Part shown: in pieces, positions 38,259-43,701 of the stretch
Layout of the letters: each line of letters starts with the position of its first letter
Numbering within the stretch: the first letter of the stretch is position 1
Source: Pseudomonadota bacterium
GTDB taxonomy: Bacteria; Bdellovibrionota; UBA1018; CAIMNF01
DNA: 43,701 nt
Reading direction: 5' to 3'
Assembly (NCBI GenBank): GCA_027491115.1
Contig: JAIXWV010000025.1
Location: 1 to 43,701, forward strand
The notes under the pieces: generated by a model
What the model was told of the DNA's origin: nothing
Databases searched by the model: none
What the model saw: only the letters and a program-made list of their open reading frames with translations
Translations under genes and position numbers: made by a program

Positions 38259-39538
38259 AATAGGCCTCCTGCGATCAGTGTGGGGATCAAAGCGTATTGA
38301 ATCAGAGTCAGAGGGTGAAATCCCTCTTTCTGGAAGCGGTGCTTGAAAATAGCGAATCCCGCTGGATTCGGTGCATTTGCAATCAGTGTGAGTCCACCGC
38401 CAGTGACGGCACCAGCGACTACGAGGTAGCGACTGCTCATTGAAAGGCCTTCAACCTGGGCAGCCAGTGAGGTCAGGGCCGCATTGTCAGTGATGGCGGT
38501 GAGCAGGCTCGCACCCACGAACAGAGTGCCTCCATTCAGGCTCTGCAACAAGGGGCTCAGCCACCAGTCCTGCTCGGCGGTCAGAACCATGAGTCCAGCC
38601 AGGAAGAAGCCGACGAGAAGGCCCTGCCCCGGGTTGAACTCACCCTGCTCTTCGCGGGTCAGCCAAAGGTAGGGAAGAAACAGCCCGATTCCCCAGGCCA
38701 AACCCACCGGGCTTGTCAGAGCCATCACGAAGAAGATGAGAAAAGCCGAGTTGATGAAAAACAGAATCGGGTTGGTGAGGTTGGTACGTTTTTTTTTATC
38801 CGAATCGATTCCTGCCCAGTTCAACAATTCCCCTCGGTTGATCCAGCAGGTCAGCGCCGCATTCAAAAGGACGGCACACAGTGCCTTCCATCCGAAGTGT
38901 TGCATCATAAAGAGTGTGTCCCACTCCCAGATTCGCGCCACCACCAGGACCGGCGGTGCTGCGAATGCCGTGAGCACACCCCCGATCGATACATTCACCA
39001 ACAATGTGCCCAGGACCGAATACAGTAAACGTCGACTCGGAGCATTTCCGAAAATACGTTTTTGGATGAGCAAGGCTCCCACCGTCATTGCGGCCGGTTC
39101 GGTGATCAAGGAGCCCGAAAGAGGGGCCAAAAAAAGGATACTGAACAAGAGCGGTATCCGGCTCTCCTTGAGTGGCAAGGGTAGTGGCAGGGATCCAGCA
39201 AATCCCTCGATTACCACGCGCGCAGCCTCTAGAACCGGTCGAGTCGAGGCCAGGATCATGGCGACTGCCACAAAAACGAACTCCGAAAAATGCAAACTCC
39301 GAAGCAGAGACCCGGTGGACTCCAGCGAAGTAAAGGGAATGCGGAGCGCCAGGAAGGTCAGGGCCCAGAAGCCAAAAATGAATTCGACCTCAGAAAGGAG
39401 ATGTAAGCCTTGGGCAAGTCGGGGGTGGCGATTCGTCCAGCGTTTGGAGAGGTTGCCGAGCCGGCCGGCTGAAAAGGTGTGTATCAAGGTGAGCAGAAGA
39501 CAGAGTGCGGCCAGACGTTCCTGAGAGGCAGACTCCAT
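38246..39538 (-). CDS. putative Na+/H+ antiporter (Na_H_antiport_2 type)
   Basis: 430 residues, about 11-12 TM helices. It fits the putative Na+/H+ antiporter family that is distantly related to NhaD/arsenite-type ion transporters: APLSGSLITEPAAMTVGALLI, VSIGGVLTAFAAPPVLVVA, GASLLTAITDNAALTSLA, and GGGLTLIANAPNPAGFAIF are conserved blocks with polar residues inside helices. The start at ATG 39538 is chosen over 39598 because it sits 8 nt behind an extended -10 and avoids overlap with the divergent gene. Confidence 0.82.
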   Translation of the reverse strand: MESASQERLAALCLLLTLIHTFSAGRLGNLSKRWTNRHPRLAQGLHLLSEVEFIFGFWALTFLALRIPFTSLESTGSLLRSLHFSEFVFVAVAMILASTRPVLEAARVVIEGFAGSLPLPLPLKESRIPLLFSILFLAPLSGSLITEPAAMTVGALLIQKRIFGNAPSRRLLYSVLGTLLVNVSIGGVLTAFAAPPVLVVARIWEWDTLFMMQHFGWKALCAVLLNAALTCWINRGELLNWAGIDSDKKKRTNLTNPILFFINSAFLIFFVMALTSPVGLAWGIGLFLPYLWLTREEQGEFNPGQGLLVGFFLAGLMVLTAEQDWWLSPLLQSLNGGTLFVGASLLTAITDNAALTSLAAQVEGLSMSSRYLVVAGAVTGGGLTLIANAPNPAGFAIFKHRFQKEGFHPLTLIQYALIPTLIAGGLFWIH

Positions 39539-39546
39539 ATGGTCCA

Positions 39547-39555
39547 AGTATGGCA
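39547..39555 (-). promoter_or_regulatory. extended -10 for the antiporter-C45-rmuC run
   Basis: TGC directly before CATACT (hexamer 39547-39552 on the reverse strand), 8 nt from the ATG at 39538; no clear -35. Confidence 0.35.
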
Positions 39556-39563
39556 AATATTCC

Positions 39564-39592
39564 TTGGTGGATCGAGAACAAAGCTCTAAAAT
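39564..39592 (+). promoter_or_regulatory. promoter for the histidine-phosphatase-like gene
   Basis: TTGGTG (39564-39569), 17-bp spacer, TAAAAT (39587-39592), then 7 nt to ATG 39600. Confidence 0.55.
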
Positions 39593-39599
39593 CAACACG

Positions 39600-40187
39600 A
39601 TGGGTTCTCGACTTGATCTAAAAAACCTCCGGGATCAGCACCGGCAGTTTTACCTCGTAGTGTACTCTCCTTTGGAGTCGGATTCCGCCCGAACCCACTG
39701 TGGGGGAGGCTTGCCTGACGAGGGTCTGAGTGAGCTGGGTAAGGAAGAGGCCCGGAAACTTTCCGCCCGGTTGAAAAAGAACCCTTTCAAGATCAAACGA
39801 TTTTACACCGGGGCCGAGCTCCGAACGGTCCAGTGGGCCGATTTCATGCACGATGTGATCAAGGTTCAGATGAAAGCACTCCTGGTCCTCAATGACCAGA
39901 ATCTCGGTGAGGTGGAGGGGTGTCCGATGGCGTCGGGTGAGGACGCCTTCAGTGTCCTGCCCCATCCTCGAGGCGGTGAAAGCGACGAGGTGTTCTCGAT
40001 CCGGGTCAGACAGGGGATGGAGGTGCTTCTCGCCGATCCGGAAAGATCCTTGCTGATCGCCCACCCGAGGGTGGCTAAAAAAATGCTCGAGTGGCTCGGC
40101 TTGAAAGGGGAATCGTTGAATCGATCCACCCTGTATTCCATCGATCTTCCCGCAGGCCAAGGCTTGCCTCATCTCCGCGAGATCTAG
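39600..40187 (+). CDS. degenerate histidine phosphatase (SixA/PGAM-like) lacking the RHG motif
   Basis: 195 residues. The fold is suggested by GLSELGKEEARKLSARLKKNPFKIKRFYTGAELRTVQWADFM, the counterpart of 'LTxxGxxQA...L...SxLxRAxQTA', and by LLIAHPRVAKKMLEWLGL with the second catalytic His. At the N-terminus FYLVVYSPLES stands where family members have LxRHGE, so the nucleophilic His and the Arg are absent. It is therefore probably not a phosphatase, perhaps a phospho-ligand-binding protein. Leaderless-type start; the frame is open upstream to GTG 39564, inside the promoter. Confidence 0.65.
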   Translation: MGSRLDLKNLRDQHRQFYLVVYSPLESDSARTHCGGGLPDEGLSELGKEEARKLSARLKKNPFKIKRFYTGAELRTVQWADFMHDVIKVQMKALLVLNDQNLGEVEGCPMASGEDAFSVLPHPRGGESDEVFSIRVRQGMEVLLADPERSLLIAHPRVAKKMLEWLGLKGESLNRSTLYSIDLPAGQGLPHLREI

Positions 40188-40202
40188 TCGGTTTTTTAGG
40201 GT

Positions 40203-40232
40203 TTGCCAGACTCGGGGTGGGCGTGTCATGAT
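40203..40232 (+). promoter_or_regulatory. candidate promoter for the HEARH protein gene
   Basis: TTGCCA (40203-40208), 18-bp spacer, extended -10 TGT-CATGAT (hexamer 40227-40232), 7 nt to ATG 40240. Confidence 0.4.
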
Positions 40233-40239
40233 CCCGCCG

Positions 40240-40947
40240 ATGAAACTTGTGACCCAATCCTTCTTGTTTCTTTGTGCCCTCGCCACCACCGTGTCAGCGT
40301 CTCCGATTCGCAGTCAGGTTAAATTCGATGCCGATGTCGAGCCGGCTCTTCGCCAGCAGATGCTCGGAGACCTTGATTTCATCGCTCAGGTGAAAGGATC
40401 CCGGACCACGCCCTTGCATCAACAGGTGTTCGGCAAGCTCGAAGGCGCCAACTATTCCAAATGGTTCGATTCGAGAATTTTTTCGATCGGTAAGAACGCG
40501 TGTGGAGGCGGGAACGCCGTCGCTTGCGTGATCCCGTTCTATGACAACAACAAGATGTGGGTCACCAAGAACTACACCCAGTTCAGCCACCCGCAGATTT
40601 CGCGCGTTTCGGTGATCTTCCACGAAGCCCGCCACTCCGAGCGCCAGAACGGGAACTGGAGCCACGCCAACTGTCCGACGCCGTTCAAAGATGCGGCCGG
40701 TAACGACATTCGCAGCATCTGGACCGGCGCCCTCCTTCAGGGGCAGGCCGCTTGTGATGTGACTCCGTTCGGCTCCTACGGAAGCGCCACCATCCTGCTC
40801 AAGAACATCGCGCTCAATTGTGAAACCTGCAACTCCAAGGTCCGCGCCGATGCGGACCTGTACGCCAACGACCAGCTCGGTCGGGTGATCGATCCAAAAG
40901 CCAAGACCGCGATGAAGGCCGACTTCGGCATGATCCGGAAGAGGTGA
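40240..40947 (+). CDS. secreted HExxH zincin-like protein
   Basis: 235 residues from ATG 40240. Signal peptide MKLVTQSFLFLCALATTVSA, then a compact domain with VSVIFHEARHSE: HEARH (128-132) is an HExxH zinc site. Cysteines come as CGGG/CVIPF, NCPT, ACD and NCETC, suggesting disulfides. It probably is a small secreted metalloprotease or a zincin-fold lipid/peptidoglycan enzyme of no named family that I can assign. Followed after 3 bp by a membrane-anchored protein gene, likely cotranscribed. Confidence 0.72.
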   Translation: MKLVTQSFLFLCALATTVSASPIRSQVKFDADVEPALRQQMLGDLDFIAQVKGSRTTPLHQQVFGKLEGANYSKWFDSRIFSIGKNACGGGNAVACVIPFYDNNKMWVTKNYTQFSHPQISRVSVIFHEARHSERQNGNWSHANCPTPFKDAAGNDIRSIWTGALLQGQAACDVTPFGSYGSATILLKNIALNCETCNSKVRADADLYANDQLGRVIDPKAKTAMKADFGMIRKR

Positions 40948-40950
40948 GCC

Positions 40951-41712
40951 ATGTTCCGGGGCAGGGTTGCGATTCTCCTCGCGGTATTGATCGTTTCAGC
41001 AGGAATCGCGGTGCTTCTTTTTCAAGGAGCGCCTCGTTCCGCATCGGTAGGCCCGGCTGTTCCTGGAATTCCACTCGACTCAGCCCAAAAAGAAGGCACA
41101 AAAGGTACTGGACGGGCTCCGGACCCCGCATTGCTGCCGATGCCAGCCGAAGGGGGGACCAGTAAAGGTCCGATCCCGGGCTTGATGCCCGAAGAGCAGA
41201 AGAAGTGGCTCCTGCTCGAGCAGATCCTGGCCAGCAAGAACGACAACGATCCCCGGATCGACACCGAGCTGAAGGGTTTGAGCCCTTTGTTCAAATCCAC
41301 TTTGTCGCTCTATTATGCGGAGTTGAAGCCGGAGCGTTTCAATGACCGCGGAACCCTGGTGTTCCTGGTGGGTCGCGAAATCGTGAATCCAGCTGATGTG
41401 GATTTCATGAGAACGGTCCTGACAGAAAAGCCCTGCATGAGTGTTTCGGACTGCTCCCGGCCACCGGCCGCCCATGCGGGCGAGGACGACCACCGCGAGA
41501 TGGTGAACGAAACCACCACCCGTTATCCGCAGCTCATGGCATTGAGGGCGCTCAAGCAGAAATGGCGTGAGCTCCAAAAAGACCCCTCAGGTCAGACCGA
41601 CCTGATCCGCCAGATCCGCGAGACCTTGGAAGAAGCAGCACGTTCGCCGGATCAGAGGATCGCCGATGAGGCAAAAGCGATCTTGAAGTCCAAAGGATCT
41701 CCGGCGCCTTGA
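40951..41712 (+). CDS. membrane-anchored periplasmic protein of unknown function
   Basis: 253 residues. One N-terminal TM (VAILLAVLIVSAGIAVLLF, about 6-24), a Gly/Pro/Ala-rich linker to about residue 70, then a helical domain rich in charged residues with two cysteines (KPCMSVSDCSRPP, about 160-170) and a C-terminal stretch ARSPDQRIADEAKAILKSKG reminiscent of a HEAT-like helix pair. GAGGTGAGCC precedes the ATG. It probably works with the upstream secreted zincin-like protein. It ends directly against the convergent papain-like protease gene. Confidence 0.65.
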   Translation: MFRGRVAILLAVLIVSAGIAVLLFQGAPRSASVGPAVPGIPLDSAQKEGTKGTGRAPDPALLPMPAEGGTSKGPIPGLMPEEQKKWLLLEQILASKNDNDPRIDTELKGLSPLFKSTLSLYYAELKPERFNDRGTLVFLVGREIVNPADVDFMRTVLTEKPCMSVSDCSRPPAAHAGEDDHREMVNETTTRYPQLMALRALKQKWRELQKDPSGQTDLIRQIRETLEEAARSPDQRIADEAKAILKSKGSPAP

Positions 41713-42768
41713 TCAGAGCGTGGTGATCTTGTAGAGGTTCCCCAACATGCTCTTCTTGGAGAACCAGCATCCGACCACCTCTTTCGCCTCAGAGAAGTCC
41801 GAGCAAATCTCCTCGTAGCGGCCATCTGCTCTGAAGCAGGCGCAGTCTTGACCCTTCGCCCGCCAGTCAGAGCCCCACGAGTTGCGGATGAGGTACTTAC
41901 ACTCGCCCTTCAAGGTTTTCATGCCGGTCATCACCACGGCATGGCGGCCACATTCATCAGAGTTGAGCGCTTCACGCGTAGGTCCGGGTTTCAGGCCAAT
42001 GTAGGTCGGATCATAAAATAAATTGGAACAAAGTGAGACAGCAGCTGGGTCCCCGTTTTTCATCGTTTTTGCCAAGATTCCGTGGAACTCAGAATCTGTT
42101 CCCTGCCGGACTCTCGAGGGTTCGGGCATTTGTGAGACGGCTTCAAATGGCTCACACTTCGAAAAAAAATTCTGTAGGATCTGATTCGAGTTCAAGGTCG
42201 GAAGAGACTTCAGAAATCGGGTGACTTTTTGATTGAGTTCGCAGGATGTGGTCTCATTGCTACCAGACTCTAATCTACCCAAGTAGCCCGATATCCAAGA
42301 CGAAGCATGAGCGCTCACCCGTTGAACACTCGATCCACTCGAGCTCTCAATCAGAGAAAGAACATCTGCGTAAGGGAGTCCATGAATGGACCAATTCCGA
42401 ACCATTTCGTCCACTCGGTTGGACGGGCAATTCCCGGTGTCCCTGAGTCGATTTAACGCAGTCGAAACGTCTCCGCCAGAAGTGTCCTTTCGATCTTCCA
42501 CCCGGCTGTAGGTCCCGGCCACATAGAGTGGATGAAACCCCTTTTTGACATCTCCCCCTCGCTTCAACTGCCAATGATTGGCGAGGGTCGATGCAGCGTA
42601 GGCATAGCAGATTCCAGCACCGTCCTGGTCTTCGACCGGGATTTTTCTAAGCGGAGAGTCAGCGCTTGAGTTCAGGTCGACTTCGGCACAGGGCTCTTCA
42701 ACCGGATCCCCGCTGGCGAAAGAGATCAGGGGAAAGTGGAGAAGGATCAACAGGAGTGAGGTTTTCAT
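41713..42768 (-). CDS. secreted papain-like cysteine protease (C1 fold)
   Basis: 351 residues. Signal peptide (MKTSLLLILLHFPLISFASG), then the catalytic set in C1 order: Gln48 and Cys54 in VEDQDGAGICYAYAAS, His276 in CGRHAVVMTG, and Asn296 in YLIRNSWGSDWR. The propeptide is very short. A long insert (about 90-270) separates Cys and His, with several Cys pairs. Probably exported and active on protein, as expected for a predatory or saprophytic lifestyle. The start overlaps the upstream DUF333-like gene by 4 nt (ATGA), so the two are made together. Confidence 0.85.
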   Translation of the reverse strand: MKTSLLLILLHFPLISFASGDPVEEPCAEVDLNSSADSPLRKIPVEDQDGAGICYAYAASTLANHWQLKRGGDVKKGFHPLYVAGTYSRVEDRKDTSGGDVSTALNRLRDTGNCPSNRVDEMVRNWSIHGLPYADVLSLIESSSGSSVQRVSAHASSWISGYLGRLESGSNETTSCELNQKVTRFLKSLPTLNSNQILQNFFSKCEPFEAVSQMPEPSRVRQGTDSEFHGILAKTMKNGDPAAVSLCSNLFYDPTYIGLKPGPTREALNSDECGRHAVVMTGMKTLKGECKYLIRNSWGSDWRAKGQDCACFRADGRYEEICSDFSEAKEVVGCWFSKKSMLGNLYKITTL

Positions 42769-43169
42769 CGTGTCGCTCCTCCATAAGCCCGTTGTAAGAA
42801 AGAGCTAGGAATCAGGCTTCCATCTCCGGCCTGGCAGAAGCTGGTTCTTCCACCTCCGGCCTTCGGGGCTCCGAAGATCACTTTCCCTGATAGCTTCCGG
42901 CACAGGACCGACCCTGGATTCTTACCCCCCTCCAATTCGACGGGCTTCAGAATGAGATTTGCCTTCTGGATCAGGGGGAGAAGGCGGAGAGCTTCGCACT
43001 TTTCTTCCGTGTGGCAGCCCGAGCTGACCCAACCTTCTTGCAGACTATTCCACTCCAGAGGGATTGATTTTGACTCGAACAGAAATTCCCTGGTCTTGGC
43101 GGCTCGTGCCTGAATCGGAACCATCAACAGGATGCAGATGGCCATTCTCAAACAAATCGAGGAGTTCAC
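42765..43169 (-). CDS. small secreted protein with DUF333-like domain
   Basis: 134 residues from GTG 43169 (ATG 43145 possible). Signal peptide MAICILLMVPIQARA-type after a short basic start. The C-terminal part NPGSVLCRKLSGKVI...RTSFCQAGDGSLIPSSF resembles DUF333 (NPAS.YC..xGG......C.FPDGS). The mature region has about four Cys. Translationally coupled to a papain-like protease, so it may be its partner, chaperone or inhibitor; this is inference. AAAGGAG touches the GTG, and TGC-TATCCT lies 6 nt upstream. Confidence 0.65.
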   Translation of the reverse strand: MNSSICLRMAICILLMVPIQARAAKTREFLFESKSIPLEWNSLQEGWVSSGCHTEEKCEALRLLPLIQKANLILKPVELEGGKNPGSVLCRKLSGKVIFGAPKAGGGRTSFCQAGDGSLIPSSFLQRAYGGATR

Positions 43170-43175
43170 TCCTTT

Positions 43176-43184
43176 AGGATAGCA
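43176..43184 (-). promoter_or_regulatory. extended -10 for the DUF333-protease operon
   Basis: TGC-TATCCT on the reverse strand (hexamer 43176-43181), 6 nt before GTG 43169; no convincing -35. Confidence 0.4.
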
Positions 43185-43240
43185 CTAAATCCCCATGCAT
43201 TTTGCGGTTGTTTTTGCCAGTGATTCCCGGTCGATAACTG

Positions 43241-43249
43241 TGTTATACT
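43241..43249 (+). promoter_or_regulatory. extended -10 promoter of tmRNA
   Basis: TGT-TATACT (hexamer 43244-43249), placed 9 nt before the mature tmRNA 5' end. Confidence 0.6.
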
Positions 43250-43258
43250 GGTTGAAGT

Positions 43259-43604
43259 GGGGCCGTCACGGTTTCGACGGGAGACGTGAAGTCCTTCAGG
43301 CATGCAGAGGTGCGGTCAGGCCTCTTTAAACAGATCGCAATTCGTAATTGCAAACGATTACGCACTTGCCGCTTAATTAAAAGCGACACGTTTTCAGGGT
43401 TCAGGCCCTCGGGGCCCTGAAAACGCCATTAGAGGGCTGGCTTCCACTTTCTCACAGGCGGAGTGGGGGTAAGACAAGGTCTGTGGAGGGTTCCGGTAGC
43501 CGGTTACGGGGCGCCCGGGGCTCAATCTAAATCTGTGACTAAGCATGTAGAATGGGGCGATGGATCTCTTTCGGACGTGGGTTCAATTCCCACCGGCTCC
43601 ACCA
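43259..43604 (+). ncRNA. ssrA: transfer-messenger RNA (tmRNA)
   Basis: 346 nt. The 5' GGGGCCG and 3' CGGCTCC-A-CCA ends form the alanine-tRNA-like acceptor arm; the T-arm shows GTGGGTTCAATTCCCAC. The tag frame starts at GCA 43350 and reads ANDYALAA then TAA (43374-43376), preceded by the usual upstream TAATTG context, and followed by pseudoknot-like GC-rich stems (for example TTTTCAGGG...CCCTGAAAA at 43391-43425). tmRNA rescues stalled ribosomes with SmpB and marks the peptide for proteolysis. CCA is encoded and followed by a T-run. Confidence 0.97.
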
Positions 43605-43620
43605 TTTTTTCTTTCAACCC

Positions 43621-43687
43621 GCCCCGGTGGATCCGGGCGGGGACTCCCGGGGACTTTGAAGTCGTCCCCGCTCGGATCCACAGGGGC
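43621..43687. repeat. large inverted repeat downstream of tmRNA
   Basis: Two 24-nt arms (43621-43644 and 43664-43687) are complementary at 22 of 24 positions; one mismatch is a G-U wobble in RNA. The 19-nt loop contains a further short palindrome (GACTTTGAAGTC). No U-tract follows before the window ends. It may be a processing/termination structure for tmRNA or a REP-like element. Confidence 0.75.
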
Positions 43688-43701
43688 GCGTGAATCAGAA
43701 G

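Noticed and set aside
43463-43693. 76-residue ORF at the tmRNA 3' end
   Set aside because: It overlaps the tRNA-like domain of tmRNA and the inverted repeat and has no ribosome binding site.
1-43701. Mobile elements, CRISPR arrays, prophage or toxin-antitoxin modules
   Set aside because: No transposase, integrase, spaced direct repeats or paired small toxin/antitoxin genes were found on reading both strands; only the inverted repeat after tmRNA hints at an element edge.

Overview
The window reads as a chromosomal segment of a GC-rich (high fifties % by eye), flagellated, Gram-negative bacterium with LPS. The best guess is a Bdellovibrionota-like lineage. This rests on a short 277-residue flagellin with only the conserved termini, the many secreted hydrolases and peptidoglycan enzymes, the short tmRNA tag (ANDYALAA), and the mix of housekeeping genes. 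No database search was possible, so the taxonomy is inference. There is no transposase, integrase, CRISPR array or phage gene. Almost all DNA is coding, and many neighbours share 4-nt ATGA overlaps.

Layout. 1-7.1 kb: a partial methyltransferase and an EamA transporter fire from two interleaved face-to-face promoters, followed by a PlsB-like acyltransferase-gpsA-MscS operon, the greB-hemF operon on the other strand, and yraN. 7.1-14 kb: a STAS protein, rsmI, a structured small transcript ahead of an HD-GYP phosphodiesterase, then accD, lptD, surE and an M23 lipoprotein. 14-19.5 kb: a secreted metallo-beta-lactamase-fold protein, tRNA-Asp, a secreted protein with an operator-like palindrome inside its promoter, a dicarboxylate/glutamate symporter, a zinc-ribbon/Tudor-like protein divergent from uvrC, and a uvrC lacking its C-terminal HhH domain. 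19.5-28 kb: a cystathionine enzyme with gshA, a TPR protein, a glycosyltransferase, trmB, flagellin (sigma-28 promoter), bolA-grxD and epmA. 28-35.5 kb: a small secreted Ala/Pro/Lys-rich protein, then one long + strand run: NtrB/NtrC-type two-component pair, Nudix hydrolase, small outer-membrane-like protein, DOMON-like protein, NamZ muramidase and PBP4, which looks like a regulated envelope/peptidoglycan-recycling operon. 35.5-43.7 kb: rmuC, a C45 Ntn-hydrolase-TPR fusion and an antiporter on the minus strand, a degenerate histidine phosphatase, a secreted HEARH zincin, a membrane-anchored unknown, a papain-like protease with a small DUF333-like partner, and the tmRNA gene followed by a large inverted repeat.

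Two patterns cut across the window. First, many first genes of transcription units have a sigma-70-type promoter whose -10 ends only 6-8 nt before the start codon and have no Shine-Dalgarno, which suggests widespread leaderless mRNAs (about a dozen cases). Second, hairpins with an AGGAU loop, the signature of CsrA/RsmA binding, occur in the flagellin leader, in a small transcript upstream of the HD-GYP gene, and beside the HD-GYP ribosome binding site. This suggests a local CsrA-controlled motility/c-di-GMP circuit.
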